This document shows, piece after piece, positions 16,951 through 26,116 of a DNA stretch of 45,638 nucleotides; position 1 is the first letter of the stretch, and each line of letters starts with the position of its first letter. The DNA is from Gemmatimonadales bacterium UBA2975 (GTDB lineage: Bacteria > Gemmatimonadota > Gemmatimonadetes > Longimicrobiales > Gaopeijiaceae), in NCBI GenBank assembly GCA_002348265.1, contig DEAT01000074.1, positions 28,133 through 73,770 of the forward strand, in the 5' to 3' direction. Both the position numbers and the translations under genes were made by a program. The notes beneath the pieces were generated by a model. The model saw nothing but the letters and a program-made list of their open reading frames with translations, searched no databases and had not been told where the DNA came from.

Positions 16951-19743
16951 ATGAGGTCACCGAGACAGGATCTTGCGGCGGCGCTGCGTGGAGGAAGGGT
17001 GGTGCTTACCGGAATAATGATCGCCAGCTTGATAGCGATTATGGGTCGAGCACTAACGTCGCTTTATGTCGAAGTGCTTTGGCAGGAACAGGCAGGTTAC
17101 CTAGGTGCCTACTGGCGAAGGTTTTTTTGGGAAACCGGAGTCCGGGTTGTCGGAGGTTTAGGTGTCGCCCTTATTGTACACTACAACCTTAAGGCGGCCT
17201 CGGCTTCCCTCGGTGGTTTTCAAATCCGTCGCCGTTTTGGAAATATCGAGATCTCTGAGCAACTCCCGAAGCACTACGTCACGTGGGGGTCTCTTTTGAT
17301 AGCGGGACTCTTTGGGATGTGGTTTGGTGCCTCTCTTCCCGGTGATCTTGGTAGAGACGTTCTTCATGCGGTTGCTGCGACGGAGTGGGGTCAAGTAGAT
17401 CCAATTTTTTCGAAGGATTTATCTTTTTACGTCTTCTGGCTGCCGGTCCTGGACGCTGCGGTGGTGTACACCCTCGTTGTCACCTTCCTAGTCCTAGCTC
17501 TAACAGCTGCGGTTTATGCGGCGGCCGGCGGGGCGACTCTGGGGTCTGGTCGCTTTCGACTATCGGAGGAGGCGCGAAGGCATCTAGGTGTGATTCTGGC
17601 ATCGGTCTTGTTGCTGCTCGCTGCTCGCTGGTATCTGAGTGGTTTCGGGCTTCTGATAAATGGGAATTCAGCTGTCCAGGGGATCTTCGGGTTCGCCGAT
17701 TCTGAAGCGAGGCTTCCGGCTTTGCAGACGATGAGCATCGTGGCAATTGGAGCGGCAGCGGCAATCCTCTGGGGTTCTTGGCGCAACCGCCCGGCTGCGG
17801 TTGCAGGTGCGTTCGGAGCGGTCATCATCGGTGGAGCTCTTATCACTAACCTCTATCCATCGGTGGTTCAGAGCTTTCGAGTTGAGCCCAATGAACTTGA
17901 GAGAGAGACTCCGTTTATTCTCCAAAATATGGAGTTCACGAGGCTGGCATACGGGATAGACGAGAAGTCACTGGAGAGACGCCCATTCGATTTTGACGCT
18001 TCCGCGCCAATAGATTGGGGAGAGGCGGCAGAACAGTTTTCAGGTCTCCCAATTTGGGGGTCTGGAACTGGGGCTCCTCTTTTGACCACGTACCGGGAAG
18101 TCGAGGCTCGCTTCCAATACTATGATTTCGACCGGGTATCAATAGACAGGTACCATACCGACGATGGACTGGTTCCTGTAACTATCGCTGTGCGACATGT
18201 TGATCCAACAGGCATCCCAGATCAAAACTGGCAGAACTTGCACCTGCGAGAGAGGTACGTGGCCGGGTTAGGTGCTGTAGCGAGTGCCGCAAATAGTCGG
18301 ACCGCGGAAGGTCGACCGGAGATGCTATTGCGTGGTCTCCCACCGGAGACGCTCAAAAGCTCTGTGGGCTCTGTGCCCCTTCAACTCGACAGGCCGGATG
18401 TGTTCTTCGGGACACGAGCGGATCGTTCGCGGGAATATGTCATAGTGACTCCAAGTATCGATCAGTTTCAGTCCCCCGACGGAGCAGTTGGAATAGCGGG
18501 AACCGATTTCCCAGAGGGAATCCAGGTATTATCGACGTTCCGAACGCTGATCCTGGCATGGTACTTCCGTTCAGCGAACCTTCTGTTCTCTTCCGAGCTC
18601 ACGGAGGAGAGTCGCCTCGTGCACAAGCGACGTGTAAGTGATCGCGTTCGGGCCGTGGCTCCATTTCTTCGTTTTCCAGAGACCCCATATCCAGTAGTGG
18701 CAAGCGGTCGGGTGTTCTGGATCATGGAGGGGTTTACGAGCAGCTTGGCTTTTCCGCTTTCCTCAGTCTATGACTTTGGCTCAAACAGACAGTTCGTGCG
18801 GTATGTACGAAACAGCGTGAAGGTGACCGTCGATGCAGTTACCGGTGAAATGTTGTTTTATCGGGTACCGGTCGAAGATCCGATGGCCGATGCATACGCG
18901 AATGCCTATCCCGAACTCTTCCTTAGCATAGAGGAAATGCCGCACGATTTAAGGGACCATCTCCGTTATCCCCGCTCGCTTTTGGATCTGCAGAGCGATG
19001 TGTTACTGCAGTACCACCAGGAGACGGCTGAGGAATTCCACGGTCAGCAGGACGTATGGGTTAAGGCCCAGGAGCTCTCCAATAGCCCCAATCCTGTTCC
19101 CTACGTTCCAGAGTACGGGATCTATACCTTGCCTGGAGAGGAGGCGGCAGAGTTTCAGTTAACGAACGTTTTCGTCCCCGCTGGACGCGAAAATCTCACA
19201 GCTACGCTGGTTGCCCGGACAGATCCGAACGGGACTCCCGAAATGATCCTTATGGATGTCCCAGTAGATGAGGAGGTTCTTGGTCCTAGGTTGATAGAGG
19301 CTCGCCTTGAACAGGACCCGGTGATTTCACAGCAATTCTCGCTATGGAGAACGGGCGGAAGTCGAGTGTGGACTGGTCACTTACACCTTGTTCCGGTAGG
19401 GAACCGTCTCCTCTATATGGAGCCGGTATTCTTGGCGGCTGAGGAAGATGCAATCCCTGATCTAACTCGGTTTGTCTTAAGTGACGGGATTCGAGTGGTG
19501 ATGGCTGAATCTCTCGTTGAGGCGATTGCTGTAATGGCTGGAACCGCGCTCGGCACCGATCGCGAAGAGAGCATTCCGGAGGATGTTCAACCATCGGAAG
19601 GTTTACGTCCTTGGCCGACAGCCGCCTTGGCGGTGCTGGTCCAGGCGGAAGAGCGTGCCCGAGCAGGGGATTGGGCGGGTTTTGGTATCGCCTTAGCGGA
19701 GCTTCGTGTTCTTCTAGAAAGACTGGAATCTGAAGGTCGCTAG
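16951..19743 (+). CDS. UPF0182 family membrane protein, function unknown
   Basis: Large integral membrane protein of the UPF0182 (COG1615) family. About seven hydrophobic segments occupy the first 300 residues, followed by a soluble region of about 600 residues, probably outside the cytoplasm. Family features I recognise are YYDFDRVSIDRYH with VRHVDP, then PDVFFG with SREYVIV, then LRYPRSLLDLQSDVLLQYH with QDVWVKA, then LTNVFVPAGRENLTATLVAR and LLYMEPVFL. The family's THGYG motif reads AGLG here. The 930-residue length is normal. The ATG at 16951 has no good ribosome binding site, and the next gene is sucC. No biochemical role is established for the family, so none is assigned. Confidence 0.85.
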   Translation: MRSPRQDLAAALRGGRVVLTGIMIASLIAIMGRALTSLYVEVLWQEQAGYLGAYWRRFFWETGVRVVGGLGVALIVHYNLKAASASLGGFQIRRRFGNIEISEQLPKHYVTWGSLLIAGLFGMWFGASLPGDLGRDVLHAVAATEWGQVDPIFSKDLSFYVFWLPVLDAAVVYTLVVTFLVLALTAAVYAAAGGATLGSGRFRLSEEARRHLGVILASVLLLLAARWYLSGFGLLINGNSAVQGIFGFADSEARLPALQTMSIVAIGAAAAILWGSWRNRPAAVAGAFGAVIIGGALITNLYPSVVQSFRVEPNELERETPFILQNMEFTRLAYGIDEKSLERRPFDFDASAPIDWGEAAEQFSGLPIWGSGTGAPLLTTYREVEARFQYYDFDRVSIDRYHTDDGLVPVTIAVRHVDPTGIPDQNWQNLHLRERYVAGLGAVASAANSRTAEGRPEMLLRGLPPETLKSSVGSVPLQLDRPDVFFGTRADRSREYVIVTPSIDQFQSPDGAVGIAGTDFPEGIQVLSTFRTLILAWYFRSANLLFSSELTEESRLVHKRRVSDRVRAVAPFLRFPETPYPVVASGRVFWIMEGFTSSLAFPLSSVYDFGSNRQFVRYVRNSVKVTVDAVTGEMLFYRVPVEDPMADAYANAYPELFLSIEEMPHDLRDHLRYPRSLLDLQSDVLLQYHQETAEEFHGQQDVWVKAQELSNSPNPVPYVPEYGIYTLPGEEAAEFQLTNVFVPAGRENLTATLVARTDPNGTPEMILMDVPVDEEVLGPRLIEARLEQDPVISQQFSLWRTGGSRVWTGHLHLVPVGNRLLYMEPVFLAAEEDAIPDLTRFVLSDGIRVVMAESLVEAIAVMAGTALGTDREESIPEDVQPSEGLRPWPTAALAVLVQAEERARAGDWAGFGIALAELRVLLERLESEGR

Positions 19744-19847
19744 GGCTCGTTGATCCCCGATGGGCCCTCTGGTAGTTTTTCGTGCTGTGCCGGCCACACG
19801 TTTTGACTGGTGAGCTGGTGAGGTCCCAACTCTTTGCATGAGAGAGC

Positions 19848-20981
19848 ATGGATATTCACGAATATCAAGCCAAGGAACGCTTTGCCCTGTCGGGTATTCC
19901 TGTGCCGCCGGGGAAGATCGCTACTACGGCTGATGAAGCTGAGGAAATCGCTGTGTCATACGGCGGCGCGGTCATGGTAAAAGCACAGGTGCACTCAGGC
20001 GGTCGGGGAAAAGCGGGTGGCGTGAAGTATTGTGAGGACGCGGCGGAAGCCCGATTGCACGCTTCAAACATTCTCGGAATGGATATCAAGGGCCTAACAG
20101 TCGAAAAGGTCTTGGTTACACCAGCTGAAGAAATTGAGACAGAAGCATACGTTGGCGTTTTAATTGATCGAGAAAGTCAGGCGGCCACCTTCATGGTCTC
20201 GCCCGATGGTGGTATGGACATCGAGGAGGTCGCGGCGTCCACTCCGGATCGCATTAGGAAGCTTCCTGTAGATCCCCGTTACGGGCTGCTACCGCACCAA
20301 GCCCTATGGCTAGCGAATTTCCTTTATGAGGAACCGTCTCTTATCAGGCAAGCGAGCAGCGCGATCAGCCAGCTTTATGAGAGCTTTGTAGAATCCGGAG
20401 CCTCAATGACAGAGATCAATCCCTTGATCACGACACCCGAAGGTTATATCAAGGCCATCGATGCGAAGATGAGTATAGACGGGAACGAACTATTTCGAAG
20501 GCCGGATGTGGCGGACATGCGCGATTTGTCGGCCGAGCCAGTGTCGGAAAGGAAAGCGAGAGAAGCGGGACTGTCGTATGTAAAACTGGATGGCAACGTG
20601 GGCTGCTGTGTGAATGGAGCTGGCTTGGCGATGGCGACCATGGATCTCGTGAAATATTACGGAGGAGAGCCGGCGAATTTTCTCGATATTGGAGGATCCT
20701 CGAATCCAGACAAGGTTGTTTCAGCGCTCGAAATAATCACCTCCGATCCGAAAGTCAGGGTTATCCTCTTCAACATTTTTGGGGGGATAACCCGCTGCGA
20801 TGATGTAGCGAATGGAATCGTGGAAGCCACGAAGCGTATCGATATCAAGCAGCCGATTGTAATTCGTCTCACGGGTACGAACGAAGAAATCGGCCTCAAG
20901 ATTCTCCAAGAAGCAGGCTTCTCAGCCTTCGCGTCGATGGACGACGTAGTGGAGAAGGCTGTAGATCTCGCCGAGGGATAA
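19848..20981 (+). CDS. sucC: Succinate-CoA ligase, beta subunit
   Basis: Nucleotide- and succinate-binding subunit of succinyl-CoA synthetase in the TCA cycle. The N-terminal ATP-grasp domain starts MDIHEYQAKERF and includes VKAQVHSGGRGKAGGV (about 45-60). NPLITTPEG carries Mg-ligand residues, and the C-terminal domain has the phosphate loop VNGAGLAMATMD and FNIFGGITRCD. The 377 residues fit the family (E. coli 388). Nucleotide specificity (ADP or GDP) cannot be read reliably. Six bases separate it from sucD. Confidence 0.95.
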   Translation: MDIHEYQAKERFALSGIPVPPGKIATTADEAEEIAVSYGGAVMVKAQVHSGGRGKAGGVKYCEDAAEARLHASNILGMDIKGLTVEKVLVTPAEEIETEAYVGVLIDRESQAATFMVSPDGGMDIEEVAASTPDRIRKLPVDPRYGLLPHQALWLANFLYEEPSLIRQASSAISQLYESFVESGASMTEINPLITTPEGYIKAIDAKMSIDGNELFRRPDVADMRDLSAEPVSERKAREAGLSYVKLDGNVGCCVNGAGLAMATMDLVKYYGGEPANFLDIGGSSNPDKVVSALEIITSDPKVRVILFNIFGGITRCDDVANGIVEATKRIDIKQPIVIRLTGTNEEIGLKILQEAGFSAFASMDDVVEKAVDLAEG

Positions 20982-20987
20982 ATCTAT

Positions 20988-21872
20988 ATGTCTATTTTTA
21001 TTGACGACGACACTAGGCTCGTTGTTCAGGGGATCACTGGCCGGGATGGCTCTTTCCATACTCGCCAGATGATGGAGTATGGAACTCGCGTGGTGGCGGG
21101 CGTGACGCCGGGTAAGGGAGGCCAAGATTTCGAAGGCCCTGGCGGCGAAAGGATTCCTGTCTTCAATGCTATGGATGAAGCCGTGGCTAAGACGGGTGCA
21201 AACACATCCGTGGTTTATGTGCCCCCGGTTTTTGCCGCGGATGCAATACTGGAGGCTACTGACTCAGGCATCTCTCTTGTCGTAGCGATTACCGAAGGTG
21301 TACCGGTGCTCGATATGGCTAGGGCACACGCGTTCGCCCGTGATAAGGGGGTTCGGATTATCGGTCCGAACTGCCCGGGTCTTATCTCACCTGGAAAAGC
21401 CAAGGTCGGAATTCTGCCGGCGCAGATAGTCGCTGAAGGACCAATCGGAGTAGTGTCCCGCTCCGGGACGCTCACCTACGAGGCAGTCTTTCAACTCACG
21501 AACGTCGGCTTGGGACAGACGACTTGTGTTGGTATCGGGGGAGACCCACTGATAGGGACTAATTTCATTGATTGCCTCGAGGCCTTCGAATTCGATTCTG
21601 ATACGAAAGCCGTGGTTATGATTGGTGAAATAGGTGGGACAGATGAGCAAGAGGCCGCTGTTTTTGTTAAGGAACGAATGTCAAAGCCAGTGGTTGGTTT
21701 TATAGCTGGTCAGACCGCACCGCCGGGAAGGCAAATGGGACACGCTGGTGCGATAATCAGTGGGTCTGCAGGTACGGCGGAGGAAAAAATCAAAGCGTTT
21801 GAGGACAACGGAATCTCAGTGGCACAGCGTCCTGCAGATATAGTGGGTCTGATACAGGATGTGCTTAAGTGA
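20988..21872 (+). CDS. sucD: Succinate-CoA ligase, alpha subunit
   Basis: CoA-binding, phosphohistidine-bearing subunit partnering SucC. The CoA domain begins VQGITGRDGSFHTRQM; the CoA ligase motif is SRSGTLTYEAV. The phosphorylated histidine is H252 in GRQMGHAGAIISG. The 294 residues match the family. It directly follows sucC, as in most bacteria, so the two are very likely co-transcribed. Confidence 0.96.
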   Translation: MSIFIDDDTRLVVQGITGRDGSFHTRQMMEYGTRVVAGVTPGKGGQDFEGPGGERIPVFNAMDEAVAKTGANTSVVYVPPVFAADAILEATDSGISLVVAITEGVPVLDMARAHAFARDKGVRIIGPNCPGLISPGKAKVGILPAQIVAEGPIGVVSRSGTLTYEAVFQLTNVGLGQTTCVGIGGDPLIGTNFIDCLEAFEFDSDTKAVVMIGEIGGTDEQEAAVFVKERMSKPVVGFIAGQTAPPGRQMGHAGAIISGSAGTAEEKIKAFEDNGISVAQRPADIVGLIQDVLK

Positions 21873-21936
21873 TCGCGTTGGCGCCCGGGCCTTTGAATGG
21901 TGAGCGTCAAAATCCCCAAGAACGAGAAGACAGCTG

Positions 21937-22356
21937 ATGAGTCTCACACTCGCGATCATAAAACCAGACGCTGTTGCAGCCGGTTATTCAGGCAAGATCA
22001 TTTCTCATCTGGAACTAGAGGGCTTTAGGGTGTGCGCCATGCGCCTGGCCCGGCTTAACAGGGCACAGGCGAGAGCCTTTTATGAGGTGCATGAAGGCAG
22101 ACCTTTTTTCGACGATCTTGTAGAGTTTATGAAATCAGGTCCCATCGTTCCAATTGTGCTCGAAGCTGAGGATGCAGTGAAGAAGCTCCGGGAGACAATC
22201 GGTGCAACGGATCCTGACGAGGCGGCTGAAGGGACCATCCGAAAGCTCTATGCCGAATCGAAAGGTCGTAACGCTATCCATGCATCGGATTCTGACGAGA
22301 ACGCCAGAATCGAGATCAACTTCTTTTTCTCGGACTTCGAGCGACTCTCTCTCTGA
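21937..22356 (+). CDS. ndk: Nucleoside diphosphate kinase
   Basis: Transfers the gamma phosphate between nucleoside tri- and diphosphates through a phosphohistidine. The catalytic H115 is in the motif NAIHASDSDENARIEINFFF; the usual Gly after His is Ala here, a tolerated variant. N-terminal TLAIIKPDAV is also diagnostic. The 139 residues are the normal length. It stands 64 bases after sucD and may belong to the same transcript. NDK often lies beside sucCD, where nucleoside triphosphates are made. Confidence 0.96.
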   Translation: MSLTLAIIKPDAVAAGYSGKIISHLELEGFRVCAMRLARLNRAQARAFYEVHEGRPFFDDLVEFMKSGPIVPIVLEAEDAVKKLRETIGATDPDEAAEGTIRKLYAESKGRNAIHASDSDENARIEINFFFSDFERLSL

Positions 22357-22430
22357 ATTGGTTAGGCTTGCACGATCTGCCGATGTGATACAGGTAGACT
22401 TTCTAGGGGTTGTTCATAGGTTTTACAAGT

Positions 22431-22940
22431 ATGCTCGCAGTTGACTTAGTACAGCTTGGGCGGACAGGCTCCGTCATCGTTGAAGGTGAGTGGTCAAGTG
22501 ATGACGAGCTCTGGCAGGATTTGAGCTTCTCCTGGGTTGGTCAGCTTGTTGCGCGTTTACGTGCGACTTACGCTGGCACGGGCGAGGTTGTGGTCCGGGG
22601 TCACTCGTCAGGAAGGTTGCGCCAGGATTGTAGGCGATGCCTTGAGTCTGTCGAAACCTCGTTTAAGAAAGAACTCACAATGGTGTTTGTCTCCGACCCT
22701 TCGGGCGATGAAAACGACGGTGGTGTTCACCCCCTTGTGCCTGAGGGGCAGACGTTAGAATTAAGTAAAGCAGTACGCGAGGAGGTGATCCTTGCGGTGA
22801 ATCCATATGTTATTTGTGATGCGGACTGCCAAGGTCTTTGTCCACAATGCGGAACCAACCTCAACGAGGACTCGTGTACCTGCATTGAGGAGGCAAATGA
22901 TCCTAGGTGGGGGCCACTACAGGACCTGAAGAGCGAGTAG
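22431..22940 (+). CDS. DUF177 (YceD-type) metal-binding protein
   Basis: Member of the DUF177/YceD family, which in many bacteria lies directly upstream of rpmF, as it does here. The 169 residues contain a CRRC pair (about residues 66-69) and a C-terminal Cys cluster CDADCQGLCPQCG that looks like a zinc site. The molecular role is unclear; plant homologues have been linked to 23S rRNA maturation. I chose the ATG at 22431; a TTG at 22410 would add seven residues (MFIGFTS) before it. The stop lies 5 bases before the rpmF ATG. Confidence 0.88.
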   Translation: MLAVDLVQLGRTGSVIVEGEWSSDDELWQDLSFSWVGQLVARLRATYAGTGEVVVRGHSSGRLRQDCRRCLESVETSFKKELTMVFVSDPSGDENDGGVHPLVPEGQTLELSKAVREEVILAVNPYVICDADCQGLCPQCGTNLNEDSCTCIEEANDPRWGPLQDLKSE

Positions 22941-22945
22941 ACTCC

Positions 22946-23128
22946 ATGGCTGTACCTAAGAAACGCACATCTAAGCAACGCAAGCGTAAACGTCGCACCC
23001 ATTACAAGGCCGAGAGCGTTACGGTCCACACCTGCTTAAAGTGTGGTGATGCCAAGCAACCGCATCGGGTTTGCCCGAGTTGCGGGTATTACAAGGGTGA
23101 ACCCGTTCTCGAAGTGGACGTAGACTGA
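22946..23128 (+). CDS. rpmF: 50S ribosomal protein L32, zinc-ribbon form
   Basis: Small basic ribosomal protein of the large subunit. The 60 residues open with MAVPKKRTSKQRKRKRR, typical of L32, and carry two CxxC pairs (CLKC and CPSC), so this is the zinc-binding C+ version. The frame remains open upstream to 22907, but MAVPKK is the conserved start. It sits between DUF177 and plsX in the widespread yceD-rpmF-plsX order. Confidence 0.97.
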   Translation: MAVPKKRTSKQRKRKRRTHYKAESVTVHTCLKCGDAKQPHRVCPSCGYYKGEPVLEVDVD

Positions 23129-23190
23129 GCACGACGTGTTCCGGATTCCCGCGCATCCAGTCGGGGTTCCATGGATTACATTTCTGCTGA

Positions 23191-23196
23191 GGGAGG
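23191..23196 (+). promoter_or_regulatory. Ribosome binding site that fixes the plsX GTG start
   Basis: GGGAGG lies 6 bases before the GTG at 23203, ideal spacing, and supports this non-ATG start. Confidence 0.7.
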
Positions 23197-23202
23197 TTCT
23201 CG

Positions 23203-24180
23203 GTGCGGATAGTCCTAGACGCGATGGGGACCGATCAAGCTCCTTCTGCCGAGGTGGCGGGCGCAATTGCCGCCATCCGCCTGGAAAGCAATTCTGACGT
23301 TGAAATAATTCTCGTCGGTGACGAAGGACTGATCCACGCCGAACTGGCTAAACACAATCAAGTTCCAGAACGGATTGTGGTTCAGCACGCCCCCGAAAGG
23401 GTGACCGTGAAAGACCCCCCCGCTTCTGTGATCAGGCGAAAGCCAGAATCGTCGATTGTGACGGGATTAAAGCTACAGAAGGAAGGAGCCGCGGATGCCT
23501 TTGTGAGCGCTGGCTCGACCGGCGCGGTTATGGCATGCTCTCTCTTTGCTTTGCGCCCTCTTCCGGGTGTGGAGCGACCGCCGGTTGGAACCCTGCTGCC
23601 AACTGCAGGAGAGCTTTGCCTGCTACTCGATGCTGGTGCCAATATCGGTTGTAAGCCACGTCATTTGCTTCAATTTGCGCATTTAGGCACCACCTATATG
23701 CGAAATGTCATGGATCGACTAAGTCCAAGGGTAGGCCTGTTGAACATAGGAGAAGAGCCTGGAAAAGGTGACGAACTCAGTGTAGCGACCTTCGAGCTTC
23801 TTCAAAGGGATCCGGGACTGAATTTTATCGGTAACATCGAAGGAAGAGATATTATTGGCGGTGGATGTGACGTGATCGTCTGTGATGGGTTCGTTGGCAA
23901 TATTCTCTTGAAATTCTACGAGTCAGTCGCTGGATATATAGTGGATATGCTCAAGATTGAGCTTGCGGCTGTAGAGGATACCACAATTGACCTAGGGCAT
24001 GTCTTTCGCGTACTGGACTATGCCGAATATGGTGGAGCGCCTCTTTTGGGGTTGGGGGGTGTGTCGATAATCTGCCACGGTGGATCCCCTCCAAAGGCGA
24101 TTCAGAACGCGGTGAGCGTGGCTGCGCGTGCAGTTCGCGCTGGTCTTGTCGAGCACAGTGCCAAGGAACTCAATCTATGA
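23203..24180 (+). CDS. plsX: Phosphate acyltransferase PlsX
   Basis: Converts acyl-ACP to acyl-phosphate at the membrane surface, the first step of phospholipid synthesis by the PlsX/PlsY route. N-terminal RIVLDAMGTDQAP and the SAGSTGAVMA, DAGANIGCKP and CDGFVGNILLK motifs are characteristic. The 325 residues are normal. It starts with GTG behind a strong GGGAGG, and its stop overlaps the fabH ATG (ATGA). Position between rpmF and fabH matches many bacteria. Confidence 0.96.
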   Translation: MRIVLDAMGTDQAPSAEVAGAIAAIRLESNSDVEIILVGDEGLIHAELAKHNQVPERIVVQHAPERVTVKDPPASVIRRKPESSIVTGLKLQKEGAADAFVSAGSTGAVMACSLFALRPLPGVERPPVGTLLPTAGELCLLLDAGANIGCKPRHLLQFAHLGTTYMRNVMDRLSPRVGLLNIGEEPGKGDELSVATFELLQRDPGLNFIGNIEGRDIIGGGCDVIVCDGFVGNILLKFYESVAGYIVDMLKIELAAVEDTTIDLGHVFRVLDYAEYGGAPLLGLGGVSIICHGGSPPKAIQNAVSVAARAVRAGLVEHSAKELNL

Positions 24181-25172
24181 AGATGCCGACACCAATTGCT
24201 GAAATAACCGGTACAGGGCGTTTTCTTCCCGATAACGTCGTAACAAATCTAGACCTCGAGAGGAGCTTGGATACGACGGATGAGTGGATCCGCACGCGAA
24301 CCGGGATTAAAGAACGGAGGATTGCACCAGACGACATGTATGCTGCTCACCTTGGAGCGGAGGCGGCACGGGGCGCTCTAGAGGAAGCAGGTGTTGAGCC
24401 GGGTGATGTAGAAATCTTAATAATCTCCACAGCGACTCCGGATCGATGGTTGCCCTCTACTGCTTGTGATGTGCAGGCCATCCTAGGCTGTGACAAAGCA
24501 GTGGCTTTTGATGTGATGGCTGCTTGTACTGGTCACCTCTATGCTTTGAGCATGGCAGAGGGTTATATCGCGGCTGGGCGGGCGCGAGTCGCGCTAGTTG
24601 TGGCTGCGGAAAAAATGAGCGCGATTGTCGATTGGACTGACAGGAAAACGGCGGTGCTATTCGGAGATGGTGGTGGTGCAGCTGTACTCCAGCCATCCAA
24701 CGGATCTGGCCGCGGGATTCTGTCATCCCATCTACAGTCAGATGGAAACTTGGCAAACCTACTGTATCGACCTGGAGGAGGCGCCGTTGATCCCATCAGC
24801 CAGAGTATGTTAGATGAGGGTCGCCACTTGCTCAGGATGAACGGCCGGGAAATTTTTAAGAATGCCGTGCGCTCGATGGCCGAAGCGTGTGACATAGCGA
24901 TAAGGAAAGCTGGCCTGAGGGCAGATGATGTCGATCTGCTAGTGCCCCATCAGGCCAACATTCGGATCATTGAGGCCACGGCGAAGTATGCCGGAGTGCC
25001 GATGGACAAGGTTTTCGTCAATGTGGATAAGTACGGCAACATGAGTTCAGCTACCGTGCCCGTTGCGTTTGACGAGGCACGTGAGCAGGGGAGAATCGGC
25101 GAGGGCTCAAATGTTGTTACAGTTGCCTTTGGCGCTGGGCTCACGTGGGGTGCCATGGCAATCCGCATGTAG
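24177..25172 (+). CDS. fabH: Beta-ketoacyl-ACP synthase III
   Basis: Condenses acetyl-CoA with malonyl-ACP to begin type II fatty acid synthesis. The thiolase-fold triad is visible: C117 (DVMAACTGHLYAL), H258 (VPHQANIRI) and N288 (DKYGNMSSATVP). The 331 residues are normal. The start overlaps plsX by four bases, suggesting translational coupling. Primer choice (straight or branched chain) cannot be told from these motifs. Confidence 0.96.
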   Translation: MKMPTPIAEITGTGRFLPDNVVTNLDLERSLDTTDEWIRTRTGIKERRIAPDDMYAAHLGAEAARGALEEAGVEPGDVEILIISTATPDRWLPSTACDVQAILGCDKAVAFDVMAACTGHLYALSMAEGYIAAGRARVALVVAAEKMSAIVDWTDRKTAVLFGDGGGAAVLQPSNGSGRGILSSHLQSDGNLANLLYRPGGGAVDPISQSMLDEGRHLLRMNGREIFKNAVRSMAEACDIAIRKAGLRADDVDLLVPHQANIRIIEATAKYAGVPMDKVFVNVDKYGNMSSATVPVAFDEAREQGRIGEGSNVVTVAFGAGLTWGAMAIRM

Positions 25173-25187
25173 ACTCTAGGTATTAAC

Positions 25188-26114
25188 ATGACACTAGCAC
25201 TCTTGTTTCCCGGTCAGGGGTCGCAGCACGTCGGGATGGGCAGTGGTCTCGCAGCTGGGGAGCCCGTTGCCTCAGAAGTTTTTGCTGAAGCTGATGAGGC
25301 TCTGGGTTTTTCTCTGTCCTCATTGATGCGCGACGGCCCAAGTGAAGAATTGACCGAGACCCAGAATGCTCAGCCTGCACTCTTGGCGCATTCTGTCGCC
25401 GCACTTCGAGTCCTCGGTATCCGGTATCCTACGTCTACGTCGCCGGCATTCGGGGCAGGGCACTCACTAGGAGAGTTCAGTGCCTACGTAGCGGCAGGTA
25501 CAGTGACCTTTGTAGACGCACTTCGGGCTGTCCGACTTAGAGGTGAGCTAATGTCTGAGGCTGGAAAGAATAGCCCCGGCACAATGGCGGCGATTCTTGG
25601 GCTTAACGTTAGGGATGTCCGGGAAGTGTGCAAGAAAGTGAGTCGCGGAGTGTGCGTGCCTGCGAACTTCAATTCAGCTGGTCAGGTCGTGATTAGCGGG
25701 GACCTGCCTGGAGTTGAGGAGGGCATTGTTCTTGCGAAGGAAGCTGGGGCAAAGCGTGCGATCCAATTAAATGTCTCGGGAGCATTTCATTCCCCACTCA
25801 TGGAGCCAGCTGCCGAGGAGCTGAAGGTATTCCTAGATGGAATTGAGTTTTCTGATCCCACATTCCCCGTGATTGCTAACGCTACTGCTGACCCGGTAAC
25901 GACAGGGGACCAGGCTCGGACTCTGTTGGTGAGGCAGCTTGTATCCCCTGTTCGGTGGACGGAGTCAATCGAGGTTATGACTTCAAGTGGTGTCGACCGG
26001 TTCCTAGAAATAGGGTCCGGAAGGGTTCTGACCACCCTTAACCGAAGAAACGCAAAAGGCCTCCAAAGTTCAGCTTTGGGTGAACCTGAAGATTTTAACA
26101 ACCTGGAGGTCTGA
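25188..26114 (+). CDS. fabD: Malonyl-CoA:ACP transacylase
   Basis: Transfers malonyl from CoA to ACP. The N-terminal FPGQGSQHVGMG, the nucleophile S93 in GAGHSLGEFSAY and the partner H201 in VSGAFHSPLM define the family. The 308 residues are typical. It follows fabH by 15 bases and precedes fabG by 2. Confidence 0.96.
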   Translation: MTLALLFPGQGSQHVGMGSGLAAGEPVASEVFAEADEALGFSLSSLMRDGPSEELTETQNAQPALLAHSVAALRVLGIRYPTSTSPAFGAGHSLGEFSAYVAAGTVTFVDALRAVRLRGELMSEAGKNSPGTMAAILGLNVRDVREVCKKVSRGVCVPANFNSAGQVVISGDLPGVEEGIVLAKEAGAKRAIQLNVSGAFHSPLMEPAAEELKVFLDGIEFSDPTFPVIANATADPVTTGDQARTLLVRQLVSPVRWTESIEVMTSSGVDRFLEIGSGRVLTTLNRRNAKGLQSSALGEPEDFNNLEV

Positions 26115-26116
26115 AG

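Noticed and set aside
19744..19847. Possible terminator after the UPF0182 gene (GGGCCC followed later by a T-run)
   Set aside because: GGGCCC is too short to form a stem with a loop, and no longer pairing leads into the T-run.
19286..19849. 187-codon open frame on the minus strand
   Set aside because: Antisense to the conserved end of the UPF0182 gene; Pro/Arg-rich composition typical of shadow frames.
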